This document shows positions 7,771 through 16,632 of a DNA stretch of 60,325 nucleotides, one piece after another. The notes under the pieces are model-generated. The model searched no databases. It was not told where the DNA came from and worked only from the letters and a program-made list of their open reading frames with translations. This DNA comes from Candidatus Gastranaerophilales bacterium (GTDB taxonomy: Bacteria > Cyanobacteriota > Vampirovibrionia > Gastranaerophilales > Gastranaerophilaceae): contig UNSJ01000007.1 of the NCBI GenBank assembly GCA_900548405.1, forward strand, positions 1 to 60,325, written 5' to 3'. Positions within the stretch are counted from its first letter, which is position 1, and every line of letters begins with the position of its first letter. The position numbers were made by a program, and so were the translations under genes.

Positions 7771-9528
7771 TTGAGAGAAAGAATTCGTAACAGAGAAATT
7801 CGCGAGCCGGAAAATGAAATAGAAAAACGAAATAAAACCTTTGATCAAATCTTAGGATTTTTACATATATTTTTCATTGGTTTTATGGTGCTTCTCATAA
7901 TTTATTTGTTTTTTATACAGGTAATTGATGTTGGCAAATACCGTGCAAGAGCCAGAAGCCAGCGTGTAGGTAGAATTTTTTCTATGCGCGGTGATATTTT
8001 TGACAGAAACGGAATTAAACTTGCAACCGATAAAGTTTACTCGGATGTTTACGCACACCCTGCTGACTATGATTCATCACCCGAAGAACTTGCAAAACTT
8101 CTGGCACCTATTTTAAAAATGCCTAAAGATACGCTTTTGCAAAAGCTCAAAAAACCCGGTCCGGTTATTACAATAAAAAAAGATATTGACAGAGCTACTG
8201 CTCAAAAAATAGCAAAACTTCATTTGAGAGAAATAAGCTTAGGCAAAAAGAACACAAGAGAATATCCTCAAGGCACTTTGGCTGCACACGTTCTTGGATA
8301 CTATAACTTTGATGCTGATATTGCAAACGGAGTTGAATACACTGCAAAAGACAGACTTGAACACGTAATAAATACAGTTAAATACCAAAAAACGCGCGAC
8401 GGTAAAATTATTTATGATTTTACAACCGATCCTGTCGCAACAACTACAAATCCGAAAGGGGAAAATATTACATTAACCATTGATGCAGCAATACAACACG
8501 TATGCGAAAAAGAAATAGAAAAAATGGTTACTGAAAAACAAGCTGAACGCGGAACAGTAATTGTTATGAACCCCAAAAACGGAGAAATTTTAGCTTATGC
8601 TGTTTATCCGACATTTGATCCTAACAATTATAAAAAAGCAACCCCTCAACAGTTAAAGAATTGGACACTCACAGACGTATTTCCTCCGGGGTCTACATTC
8701 AAAACCATTACTATCGCAAGTGCTATGGATTTGGGTAAAATAAACGAACACTCAACAATTCTTGATACAGGTAAAACAACAATAGGCAAATGGGAAATCA
8801 AAAACTATGACTATGATGTCCACCCTTATCCCGGTAATATTTCCCTTGAATATTTGTTTGAACACTCAAGCAATATTGGGTCTATTAACGTAGCTAAAAT
8901 GATGACACCGTCAGAATTCTACGGTGTTTTGAAAAAATTCGGACTTGGTACAAAAACAGGAATTGATTTACCCGGTGAATCTTCAGGTCTGCTTCCGTAC
9001 TGGACACATTGGGATCAGGGAATTCACGCTACCATGGCTTACGGTTACGGCACATCTGTTACTGCAATACAAATGATTTCTGCGGTTCAGGCTCTGGCTA
9101 ATAACGGAGTTAGGATTACTCCGCATATAATCAAATATTCACAGGAAGAATACGATAACAAAATAAAATATACTCAGGTTGTACAGCCTGAAACTGCTCA
9201 ATCTGTCACAAGACTATTGTCTGCAAGCGTTAACAACGGAAGATCCGTTATTAAAATGGATAAATATAATGTAGCCGCTAAAACCGGCACTTCAAGAAAA
9301 CCAAAAGAAGGCGGAGCAGGATACACTCCGTATACATATACCTCAACTATCGGCTATCTGCCTGCTTCAGATCCGCAAGTACTTATTTATGTAATGGTTG
9401 ACAGTGCAAAAGTAGGAGCGATTTGGGGTAACACAGTTGCAGGTCCTGTTTTCCATGAAGTATCAACACAGGTTGCAAGAATAATGAATCTAAAACCGGA
9501 CAAAGTTGCACCTGCAAAAAAAAATTAA
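7771..9528 (+). CDS. ftsI: penicillin-binding protein, FtsI/PBP2-type transpeptidase
   Basis: 585 aa. Basic cytoplasmic tail, one transmembrane helix (about 30-52), an N-terminal pedestal domain beginning RGDIFDRNG, then the transpeptidase domain. Active-site motifs are STFK (Ser near 308), SSN (near 364) and KTG (near 503). It crosslinks peptidoglycan, and the directly following murE supports assignment to the division-type (FtsI) group. No C-terminal PASTA repeats are present. The start is TTG with a modest AAGGG site 9 nt upstream; other starts would remove the basic cytoplasmic tail. Confidence 0.88.
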   Translation: MRERIRNREIREPENEIEKRNKTFDQILGFLHIFFIGFMVLLIIYLFFIQVIDVGKYRARARSQRVGRIFSMRGDIFDRNGIKLATDKVYSDVYAHPADYDSSPEELAKLLAPILKMPKDTLLQKLKKPGPVITIKKDIDRATAQKIAKLHLREISLGKKNTREYPQGTLAAHVLGYYNFDADIANGVEYTAKDRLEHVINTVKYQKTRDGKIIYDFTTDPVATTTNPKGENITLTIDAAIQHVCEKEIEKMVTEKQAERGTVIVMNPKNGEILAYAVYPTFDPNNYKKATPQQLKNWTLTDVFPPGSTFKTITIASAMDLGKINEHSTILDTGKTTIGKWEIKNYDYDVHPYPGNISLEYLFEHSSNIGSINVAKMMTPSEFYGVLKKFGLGTKTGIDLPGESSGLLPYWTHWDQGIHATMAYGYGTSVTAIQMISAVQALANNGVRITPHIIKYSQEEYDNKIKYTQVVQPETAQSVTRLLSASVNNGRSVIKMDKYNVAAKTGTSRKPKEGGAGYTPYTYTSTIGYLPASDPQVLIYVMVDSAKVGAIWGNTVAGPVFHEVSTQVARIMNLKPDKVAPAKKN

Positions 9529-9553
9529 TGAAAAATAATTAACGGAGGATAAA

Positions 9554-11077
9554 ATGAAACTTGACGAACTTATTGAGTATTTAGACTATAAAGATTTAAT
9601 CAACTTTAAAAATATTGATATTACAGGGATTTCATACAATTCAAAAACAACTAAAAAAGGCGATATTTTTATATGTTTGGTAGGCGAACACACTGACGGT
9701 CACGAATATGCACAAAGCGCTATTGAAAACGGTGCTGCCGCTCTTTTAGTCGAAAGAAAAGTTCAAGGAACAAAAATTCCTCAAGTCGTAGTTTCATCAA
9801 CAAGACACAAAATCGCAGATATTGCAGACAGATTTTATTCAAGCCCGTCAAAAGGTATTAATTTAATAGGGATTACAGGCACTAACGGCAAAACAACAGT
9901 TACGCACTTAATCCAAAAAATCTTTGAAGAAAATAACGAAAAATGCGCACTAATAGGAACTTTAGGGTACAAACTGTCTTCAGGAAGCGAATACAGAGAT
10001 GCAAAACATACCACCCCTCAGGCTCCTGAATTGCAGGCTACATTGAGAATGATTAAGGATGTAGAAAAAATTGATAATGTGGTTATGGAAGTCAGCTCAC
10101 ACGCGCTTGATCAAAATCGCGTAGGCGGATGCAGATTTAACGGTGCAGTTTTAACAAACCTTACTCAAGACCACCTTGATTACCACATTACTATGGAAAA
10201 TTATTTTGAAGCAAAAGCTTTGTTATTTAAAAACCTTTCAAAAGCTATAACTTTAAGGGATACGGAAGGTAATCCTATATGTGACGAGCATTCTCCGTTT
10301 GCAGTAATCAATGCTGATGATGAATATTCTCAAAAGTTTTTAGATGTAATTCCTGAAGGCGTAAGAAAATTTACATACGGAGTAAAAGAACAAAGCGATG
10401 TAATGGCAAAAAATATACATTTTTCACTGAATGGTGCTGAATTTATTCTTGTAGAAAACGGAAATGAGCACAGCGTAAACTTACATATGAACGGAATGTT
10501 TAGTGTTTATAATGTTTTAGCAGCAGTTACAGCGTCTTTGGCTATGGGAATTGATATAAAAGTTGCATTAAAAGCCTTACAGAATGTCAAAGGCGTTGCA
10601 GGAAGATTTGAAGTTGTAGTTAAAAAGCCTCTTGTAATTGTTGATTATGCGCACACTCCTGACGGTTTGGAAAACGTTTTGAAATCAGCAAGAGAAATAA
10701 CCCCAAAAGACGGAAACTTAATTTGTTTGTTCGGCTGCGGCGGCGACCGAGATGCAACAAAACGACCTAAAATGGGGGCAATAGCAGAAAAGCTTGCAGA
10801 TAAAATAGTTATTACAAGCGATAACCCAAGAACTGAGGACCCGCAAACAATTATTACAGACATCATTGCAGGGTTAAAATCCGTTAATACTGAAAGCGTA
10901 ATCGTTGAACCTGACAGAGGTATTGCAATAGGCTTGCTGAAAACTATTGCAAATAACAATGATGTTGTTGTTATTGCAGGCAAAGGACATGAAGATTATC
11001 AAATTCTAAAAGATAAAACAATACATTTCGATGACAGAGAAGAAGCTCGAAAAGTTTTTGAATGCAGTGTAATATAG
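9554..11077 (+). CDS. murE: UDP-MurNAc-L-Ala-D-Glu:meso-diaminopimelate ligase
   Basis: 507 aa. ATP-binding GITGTNGKTT at about 106-115, EVSSHAL in the middle domain, LTQDHLDYH, and DNPRTEDP near residue 423. The DNPR motif is the known determinant for meso-diaminopimelate rather than lysine, so the wall is of the mDAP type. AACGGAGG ribosome-binding site; 25 nt after ftsI, so co-transcribed with it. Confidence 0.97.
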   Translation: MKLDELIEYLDYKDLINFKNIDITGISYNSKTTKKGDIFICLVGEHTDGHEYAQSAIENGAAALLVERKVQGTKIPQVVVSSTRHKIADIADRFYSSPSKGINLIGITGTNGKTTVTHLIQKIFEENNEKCALIGTLGYKLSSGSEYRDAKHTTPQAPELQATLRMIKDVEKIDNVVMEVSSHALDQNRVGGCRFNGAVLTNLTQDHLDYHITMENYFEAKALLFKNLSKAITLRDTEGNPICDEHSPFAVINADDEYSQKFLDVIPEGVRKFTYGVKEQSDVMAKNIHFSLNGAEFILVENGNEHSVNLHMNGMFSVYNVLAAVTASLAMGIDIKVALKALQNVKGVAGRFEVVVKKPLVIVDYAHTPDGLENVLKSAREITPKDGNLICLFGCGGDRDATKRPKMGAIAEKLADKIVITSDNPRTEDPQTIITDIIAGLKSVNTESVIVEPDRGIAIGLLKTIANNNDVVVIAGKGHEDYQILKDKTIHFDDREEARKVFECSVI

Positions 11078-11091
11078 TTAAGGAGAAGTAT

Positions 11092-11994
11092 TTGAAGACA
11101 AAACTTTTAATTGAACAGCATTTTCACGGAGCTTTCGGTATTGATTTTAATACCGCATCTGTTGATGATGTTTTGTATCTTTCAAAGGAAATTTTAAAAT
11201 ACGGCATTGGAGGAATTTTTCCGACAATTGTTACCGATACTGTTGAAAATACAAACCGTGCAATTGCTGTAATAAAAGAAGCATCAAAAAAACAATCTTC
11301 TGATATGGCACGAATTTTAGGAGTGCATCTTGAGGGAATATTTTTAAACGAAAAGAAAAAAGGTATTCATAATCCCGAGCACTTTATGAAGCTTACTGCC
11401 GAAAACTTTAAACTTATCGAAGACGATTTTATAAAAATAATCACTCTGGCTCCTGAATTAGATGAAGGGCTTTTGGATTATTTGTATGACAAAGAAATAA
11501 AAATTCAGGCAGGACATTGCACCGGCGGCGACCTGGCAAAATGTTCCGGTGTTACTCACATGTTTAATGCTATGTCAGGAATTACGCATAGGGGAAGTTC
11601 CACTGCTCTTTCAGCTTTAATTAATGACAATATTTATACAGAAATTATAGGTGACGGTATTCATGTTTCGGATGAAGCCTTAAAGCTTGTTTTTAAAACC
11701 AAACCTCAAGACAAGGTAATTTTAATAAGTGATTGTTTACCGATTACAAAAAGCGGTCGCACTGAAATGACTTTTGCTGACGAAAAAGTATATTATGACG
11801 GAGAAAAAGCAACCTCAAAAGACGGAACTATTGCAGGAAGCATAGCTCTTTTGCCTGACATAATTATACGTCTTGCTAAAGTGAATTTATTCAACCCTGA
11901 ATATATCAACAATCCTTACAACTATCATAATATCGATTTAAACGGCTTTGTTGAATGGGATGATAATTGGAATTATGTTGATATTCAAATATAA
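11092..11994 (+). CDS. nagA: N-acetylglucosamine-6-phosphate deacetylase-like protein, short form
   Basis: 300 aa. Catalytic-barrel motifs: EQHFHGAFGIDF, ILGVHLEGIFL, QAGHCTGG, THMFNAMSG, GDGIHVSD and ISDCLPITK (putative catalytic Asp). NagA converts GlcNAc-6-P to GlcN-6-P, feeding amino-sugar and wall recycling. The protein starts almost directly at the first barrel strand, so it lacks most of the N-terminal beta-sandwich of typical NagA (about 380 aa). TTG at 11092 is chosen because AAGGAG lies 6 nt upstream; an in-frame ATG at 11062 lies inside murE without such a site. The third gene of the ftsI-murE operon. Confidence 0.8.
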   Translation: MKTKLLIEQHFHGAFGIDFNTASVDDVLYLSKEILKYGIGGIFPTIVTDTVENTNRAIAVIKEASKKQSSDMARILGVHLEGIFLNEKKKGIHNPEHFMKLTAENFKLIEDDFIKIITLAPELDEGLLDYLYDKEIKIQAGHCTGGDLAKCSGVTHMFNAMSGITHRGSSTALSALINDNIYTEIIGDGIHVSDEALKLVFKTKPQDKVILISDCLPITKSGRTEMTFADEKVYYDGEKATSKDGTIAGSIALLPDIIIRLAKVNLFNPEYINNPYNYHNIDLNGFVEWDDNWNYVDIQI

Positions 11995-11996
11995 TA

Positions 11997-12880
11997 CTAT
12001 TTATCCTGTATCATTTGCATTGTAGTTTTTCCTCCTTTTTCAGACGCATAGTCCAACCCGTCAATTTTCTTAATTCCGCCTTTATCACCTTTTAACTGGA
12101 ATGTAAAAATATCATACCCCCATTTGTTGGGCTTTTTATGACCGTTTATGTCAACTGTATAAATAGGAACACTTTTAGATGTGTCCTTGTATTTACCGTA
12201 TTTTATTATTACGGTACCATCCGCTAAAATCCAAGATGAATAATTATTTTTTATATTAGTATCACTAAAAGCAGAATTCGGATTATAAGGATTTTCCGGA
12301 TTAGGGTTCTGTTCTGCTTTAACTTTATCAGTGCCTCTGTATTCACTTGTTAAGCATCCGTTAGCTAAAGCGTTATCTTCACAAAATTTTACAACTTTAA
12401 ATACTTTATTGAACAGTTCTTCTTCAAAGACCTTACAATCTTCACGAATACCGTTGTGATCAGCAGACAAAGGCGAACCGTCTTTGCATTGCCAAGTTTT
12501 GCAGTTATTATAAACAGGATCGTATTCTGTACAAACTTCTTCACACAATCCACCGTTTAACCAATAAGAACAAGCGATAGGCATATCAAGCTGATTTTGA
12601 GCCTGAAATACACCTTGAGAAAAAGTAGAATACACCTTTTTAAATTGATTTTTTAAAACATTTTTTTGCACATTTTCTGTTATCACAGGCATTGTTAAAG
12701 CTGCGACTACACCGATAACACCAAGAGTAATCAATACTTCCGCTAACGTAAATCCACTTATAATATCATGTTTAGGAGCTTTTAGGCTGCCCCCCCCCCG
12801 ACACTACGTGCGTAGCCATATTGGGGCTCTGTCAAAACTTTCCCAATTGACCAAGCAGCTTTTTTACTAAATCTTTTCAT
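11997..12880 (-). CDS. prepilin-like protein B, phase-variable, out of frame at G10
   Basis: The ATG at 12880 has AAAGGAG and a consensus promoter, but its frame closes at TAA 12784-12782 after 32 codons. Between them lies G10 (12799-12790). One extra G joins the leader without interruption to the prepilin body: ...[12 protein letters not shown], then [20 protein letters not shown], for a 294-aa product. The pilin frame has no ATG/GTG/TTG before the TTG at 12734, which lies inside the helix, so the gene appears OFF as sequenced. Body: Cys-rich middle (CSYW, CEEVC, NCKTWQC), then [19 protein letters not shown] at the C-terminus. It is a close paralogue of protein D (16.6-17.6 kb), alignable along the whole body. 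A sequencing miscount of the tract would also explain the frameshift. Confidence 0.85.
12790..12799. repeat. C10 homopolymer (tract B), inside TGTC-G10-CA
   Basis: Ten C on the plus strand, between codon 27 and the pilin domain of the leftward gene. At ten bases the reading frame stops 6 codons later; at eleven (or eight) it opens into the pilin. Confidence 0.92.
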
Positions 12881-12906
12881 TTATTGCTCCTTTCGTTTAC
12901 TTTATA

Positions 12907-12935
12907 ATTATATCAATTTTTTTAACTTATTTCAA
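12907..12935 (-). promoter_or_regulatory. promoter of prepilin B
   Basis: Minus strand TTGAAA (12935-12930), 17-nt spacer, TATAAT (12912-12907): near-perfect consensus. It overlaps the divergent ilvD promoter region, so the two could interfere with each other. Confidence 0.85.
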
Positions 12936-12945
12936 TATATTGATG

Positions 12946-12957
12946 TATAATAATTCT
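12946..12957 (+). promoter_or_regulatory. -10 box directly ahead of ilvD (leaderless start)
   Basis: TATAAT at 12946-12951 ends 7 nt before the A of the ilvD ATG, where transcription would be expected to begin. No Shine-Dalgarno sequence is present. A weak -35 (TTAACT, 12922-12927) lies 18 nt upstream. Confidence 0.6.
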
Positions 12958-14607
12958 ATGAAAAGCGATAATATAAAAAAGGGAATAGCAAGAACTCCGC
13001 ATCGCGGGCTTCTTATGGCAACAGGGTTAAGTAAAAAAAATATAAATGCACCTTTTATCGGGATTGCAAGCTCATTTTCTGATTTAGTTCCGGGACATAT
13101 CGGAATGAGGGATTTGGAACGCCAAATTGAAAAAGGCATACACAGTGCAGGAGGTCAGTCATTTATTTTCGGAGTTCCTGCAATCTGCGACGGAATTGCA
13201 ATGGGACACAGCGGAATGAGATATTCACTGCCATCAAGAGATTTGATAGCGGATTGTGTTGAAAGTGTTGCTGCTGCTCACCAGCTTGACGGAATTGTTT
13301 TACTCTCCAATTGTGACAAAATTACACCAGGAATGCTTATCGGTGCTTTAAGATTAAATATTCCAGCAATTATTGTCACGGCAGGACCTATGCTTGACGG
13401 TGAATGCAGAGGACAGCATAAGCTTACTATGGTTAAAGGTTCTTTCGAAGCTGTTGGAAGATTTAGAAAAGGCGAAATTTCAGAGGAAGAACTTCTTGCT
13501 CTGGAAGAAGAATCCTGCCCTTCAGCAGGTGCCTGCCAGGGAATGTATACTGCAAACACTATGGCATGCCTTGCAGAAGTAATGGGTATGAGCCTTCCCT
13601 ACTGCTCATCAGCCTCGGCTGTTTCTTCAAAAAAACGCAGAATAGCATTTGACAGCGGAATGCAGATTGTTGAACTTGTAAAAAAAGATATTAAGCCATC
13701 CGATATTATTACACGCGAAAGCTTGAGAAATGCAATAGTTGCAGATTTAGCACTTGGCGGCTCAACAAATACATTTTTGCATATTCTGGCTATTGCTAAC
13801 GCGGGCGGAATTGATGTTACTTTAAACGACTTTGAAGAATTAAGCGGAAAAATTCATCAAATTGTAAAAATTAACCCGTCATCAACTTTGACAATGGCTG
13901 ATTTTCACAATGCAGGCGGAATACCTGCAACAATGAAGTCACTTGAAAAATTCTTATCCGATACAAAAACTGTTTCAGGAATTTCAACTAAAGAAATTAC
14001 AAAGCAAGCATGGGCTGATAACGCAATAATCCCTGAATATGACCAATCGTCTTACACACAAGCAGGTTTAAGCATATTATACGGAAATCTTGCAAAAGAC
14101 GGGTGTGTAATTAAAACATCAGGCGTTGCTCCCGAATGCTACGAATTTGAAGGTACAGCAAAAACTTTTGACAGTGAAGAAGTAGCTATGGAAGCACTTG
14201 AGAATGACAAAATTAAAGAAGGGGATGTAATAGTTATTCGCTATGAAGGTCCGAAAGGCGGACCGGGAATGCGTGAAATGCTTGCGCCCACCTCGCTTCT
14301 TGTAGGTAAAGGTCTTGGTAAAAAATGCGCGCTGATTACTGACGGAAGATTTTCAGGCGCAACAAGAGGAATTTGCGTCGGACATATCTGTCCGGAAGCC
14401 GCAAACGGCGGAACTATTGCATTAATAAAAGACGGTGACAAAATCAAAATAGACATACCCGACAGAAAAATTGAACTTCTTGTTGATGAAAAAATTCTTG
14501 CAGAACGCCGCAAAAATTTAAAACCTTTTGAACCTAAAGTTAAATCAGGTTATTTGTATAAATATTCTAAAAACGTTCAAGATGCTTCACATGGTGCAAT
14601 CGTATAA
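12958..14607 (+). CDS. ilvD: dihydroxy-acid dehydratase
   Basis: 549 aa from the ATG at 12958 (an in-frame ATG 18 nt upstream would put the -10 box inside the gene). Cluster-binding and active-site motifs: [59 protein letters not shown] and [11 protein letters not shown]. It dehydrates 2,3-dihydroxy-isovalerate and -methylvalerate in valine, isoleucine and leucine synthesis. It stands alone between two prepilin genes, not with other ilv genes. Probably translated from a leaderless mRNA. Confidence 0.96.
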   Translation: MKSDNIKKGIARTPHRGLLMATGLSKKNINAPFIGIASSFSDLVPGHIGMRDLERQIEKGIHSAGGQSFIFGVPAICDGIAMGHSGMRYSLPSRDLIADCVESVAAAHQLDGIVLLSNCDKITPGMLIGALRLNIPAIIVTAGPMLDGECRGQHKLTMVKGSFEAVGRFRKGEISEEELLALEEESCPSAGACQGMYTANTMACLAEVMGMSLPYCSSASAVSSKKRRIAFDSGMQIVELVKKDIKPSDIITRESLRNAIVADLALGGSTNTFLHILAIANAGGIDVTLNDFEELSGKIHQIVKINPSSTLTMADFHNAGGIPATMKSLEKFLSDTKTVSGISTKEITKQAWADNAIIPEYDQSSYTQAGLSILYGNLAKDGCVIKTSGVAPECYEFEGTAKTFDSEEVAMEALENDKIKEGDVIVIRYEGPKGGPGMREMLAPTSLLVGKGLGKKCALITDGRFSGATRGICVGHICPEAANGGTIALIKDGDKIKIDIPDRKIELLVDEKILAERRKNLKPFEPKVKSGYLYKYSKNVQDASHGAIV

Positions 14608-14615
14608 AAACATAC

Positions 14616-14644
14616 TTGAAAAACTATGCTAAATAGTTTATAAT
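14616..14644 (+). promoter_or_regulatory. promoter of prepilin C
   Basis: TTGAAA (14616-14621), 17-nt spacer, TATAAT (14639-14644). The start codon at 14667 follows with AAAGGAGG between. Such a strong promoter and ribosome-binding site driving a 21-codon dead-end frame argues for a switchable gene rather than decay. Confidence 0.85.
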
Positions 14645-14666
14645 TTAATAAAAAAGGAGGTCAAGA

Positions 14667-15499
14667 ATGTTGGAAAAAGAAGCTTTGAGACTTGCCCCCC
14701 CCCCGACAAGGCAGGCTCAGATTATATTTTAAGTAAAACTCTTTACTTTTTTAAAAAAGGCAATTATAATAGTGATGTTAGGCATCACTATATTAAAAAT
14801 AGATTATTCGGATTTACGTTAGCAGAAGTCTTTTCACAACACTCGAACAGCAAATGCCGCATTGCGTTTACTTTGGCTGAAGTCTTAATTACTCTCGGAA
14901 TTATCGGCGTTGTTGCGGCGATGACTATGCCGTCTTTGATTGCAAATTATAAAGAAAGAGTAATAGTCACTCAGTTGAAAAAATCATACTCAATTTTTGC
15001 ACAATGTATAAAAATGGCAGAAGTCGAATATGGAGAAGTTTCAGGATGGCCTATCCAAGATGGAAACCTTGACTCTACCAGAAATATATACTTGAATTAT
15101 TTAAAACCTAACTTGAACATTATTAATGACTGTGAAAATTCTTCGGATTGTTTTAGTATTGTCCAAACAGCCACAGCTTATTATACATTTACATTAAACG
15201 ATGGCAGTAAAGTTATGTTTGATATATGGAACAAGGGGGGAAATAATGACCCTGACTATTTATATTTTAGTTACGGCGTTAAAAATGTTACACTCGATCA
15301 GTTAATAACTTTTACAGTTGACGTTAATGGAAATAAAAAACCAAATGTTTCAGGAAAAGATATTTTTACTTTTATACTCACACAAAGAGGATTGATACCT
15401 TTGGGAGCAGACCTAGATGAAGGAACAACAAGAAATAGATGTCAAAAAAATATAACTTCAGCTAATTGGTGTACAGCATACATGTTAAATAAATATTAA
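14667..15499 (+). CDS. prepilin-like protein C, phase-variable, out of frame at C10
   Basis: ATG 14667 opens a 21-codon frame ending at TAA 14730-14732. C10 (14695-14704) lies inside it. One added C gives an open frame of 277 aa that continues through two FTLAEV motifs: GFTLAEV at about residue 50, followed by a polar stretch (FSQHSNSKCRI), then [19 protein letters not shown], the real hydrophobic pilin helix. The first pilin-frame start codon after the tract is the TTG at 14873, inside the second motif, so the gene looks OFF. The body is smaller than that of B and D, with VDVNGNKKPNVSGKDIFTF near the C-terminus and two Cys pairs. The roughly 65-residue leader is unusually long for a prepilin. 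Confidence 0.83.
14695..14704. repeat. C10 homopolymer (tract C), TGCCCCCCCCCCGACA
   Basis: Exactly the reverse complement of the 16-base sequence around tracts A and B (TGTC-G10-CA), but here the C strand is the coding strand. Ten C is out of frame with the pilin; eleven would be in frame. Confidence 0.92.
14769..14791. repeat. 9-bp inverted repeat inside the prepilin C leader
   Basis: ATAGTGATG (14769-14777), loop TTAGG, CATCACTAT (14783-14791). It is not followed by a T run, so it is not an intrinsic terminator. It lies in the long leader between the C tract and the first FTLAEV motif, and may be a relic of an inserted element. Confidence 0.6.
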
Positions 15500-15518
15500 A
15501 CCATGTTATTATTTAATT

Positions 15519-16601
15519 ATGAGAAAACTGGAAGATTTTAAAGGCGATATAAATAAATGTTCCAAATGCGGGCTTTGTCAGTCTGTCTGCCCTGTTTACA
15601 AAGAAACGGGAAATGATTGTGCTGTTTCTCGCGGAAAATTTGTTATGCTTGACGGAGTTTTAAAAGGAGATTTGAAACTAAACAAAAATATTAACAAATA
15701 CCTTGATTTGTGCCTGAAATGTGACAAATGCAAATCTTTCTGCCCGAGCTCAATTGATGTTTGCAAAATATTTGAAACAGCAAAATATGAGTATGTAAAA
15801 AATACTTTTACGGGTAAATTTATATTTTTTCTTGAATCAAAATATGTTTTTGGAAACTTTATCAATTTTTTTAAACTTTTATCCAAGCCTTTCCGAAAAA
15901 AATATACAAAAAAATCTTGTGACAGCATAAAGGTTTTATATTTTAAAGGCTGCGTTAACAATATTTGTCCGCATACTGATAATATTTTAACTAAAATATT
16001 TAAAGACACTAATATTGAAATCATTGAAAAAGACTTTGATTGCTGCGGACTCCCGTTTTTATCAAGCGGGAATTTAGAACGATTTGAAGAAGTAAAAAAA
16101 CATAATCTTAAAATGCTTGAATGTGAATATGATTACATTCTGACTGACTGTGCAAGCTGTGAAAGCACACTTAAACAATATACAGATGCAAAATTCATAA
16201 GTATAGGCGAACTTATTGTAATGCAGAATATTAAATTTAAATTTCCAAAACCTGTTAAAGTAACATTTCACAAGCCTTGTCATATGGAAAATGATGATTT
16301 CTTTAAACCTTTAATTGATAATTGTGAAAATGTTGAATATATTAAAATGCAGGATTATGATGACTGCTGCGGATTTGCAGGCGAATTTGCATTGAAAAAC
16401 AACAAAATTTCACGCGCGCTTTCCAAAAAGAAAGCACAAAATATTATTGCATCCGATACGGATTTTGTTTTAACAAGCTGTCCCGGATGTATTTTAGGAC
16501 TTAAGCAAGGTTTGTCAGGGTTCAAAAAAGCTCCTAAAATATTTAATATTATTGACTTCTTGTCCAAATCCTCAATCAATATTGACAAATCCGCAAAATA
16601 A
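15519..16601 (+). CDS. two-[4Fe-4S] CCG-domain oxidoreductase (GlcF/LutA/HdrD-like)
   Basis: 360 aa. N-terminal ferredoxin domain with two clusters: CSKCGLCQSVCP (about residues 12-23) and CLKCDKCKSFCP (about 64-75). Then two cysteine-rich CCG modules: DFDCCGLPFLSSGN and DDCCGFAGEF, with HKPCHM and SCPGC between and after. Such subunits pass electrons in glycolate or lactate oxidation, or heterodisulfide reduction. No flavin subunit (GlcD/LutB type) is adjacent, so the substrate is unknown. The ATG has no Shine-Dalgarno; an extended -10 (TGt-TATTAT, 15504-15512) ends 7 nt before it, indicating a leaderless mRNA. Its final codons overlap the promoter of prepilin D. Confidence 0.82.
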   Translation: MRKLEDFKGDINKCSKCGLCQSVCPVYKETGNDCAVSRGKFVMLDGVLKGDLKLNKNINKYLDLCLKCDKCKSFCPSSIDVCKIFETAKYEYVKNTFTGKFIFFLESKYVFGNFINFFKLLSKPFRKKYTKKSCDSIKVLYFKGCVNNICPHTDNILTKIFKDTNIEIIEKDFDCCGLPFLSSGNLERFEEVKKHNLKMLECEYDYILTDCASCESTLKQYTDAKFISIGELIVMQNIKFKFPKPVKVTFHKPCHMENDDFFKPLIDNCENVEYIKMQDYDDCCGFAGEFALKNNKISRALSKKKAQNIIASDTDFVLTSCPGCILGLKQGLSGFKKAPKIFNIIDFLSKSSINIDKSAK

Positions 16602-16609
16602 TATATAAT
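16582..16609 (+). promoter_or_regulatory. promoter of prepilin D
   Basis: TTGACA (16582-16587), 16-nt spacer, TATAAT (16604-16609): consensus, and partly inside the last codons of the upstream Fe-S gene. Confidence 0.85.
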
Positions 16610-16632
16610 TATGAATGGTTAAGGAGGCGAAA

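Noticed and set aside
11062..11091. ATG start of nagA inside murE
   Set aside because: No ribosome-binding site there; TTG at 11092 has AAGGAG at ideal spacing just after the murE stop.
12790..12799. Homopolymers as scaffold joins or adapter artefacts
   Set aside because: Sequence continues sensibly on both sides in all internal cases, with matching promoter, RBS and pilin body; only the exact length remains uncertain.
14667..14732. Independent small gene (21 codons) upstream of prepilin C
   Set aside because: The frame has a strong promoter and RBS but ends in a homopolymer-containing stretch, and one base change fuses it to the pilin, so it is better read as the leader of that gene.
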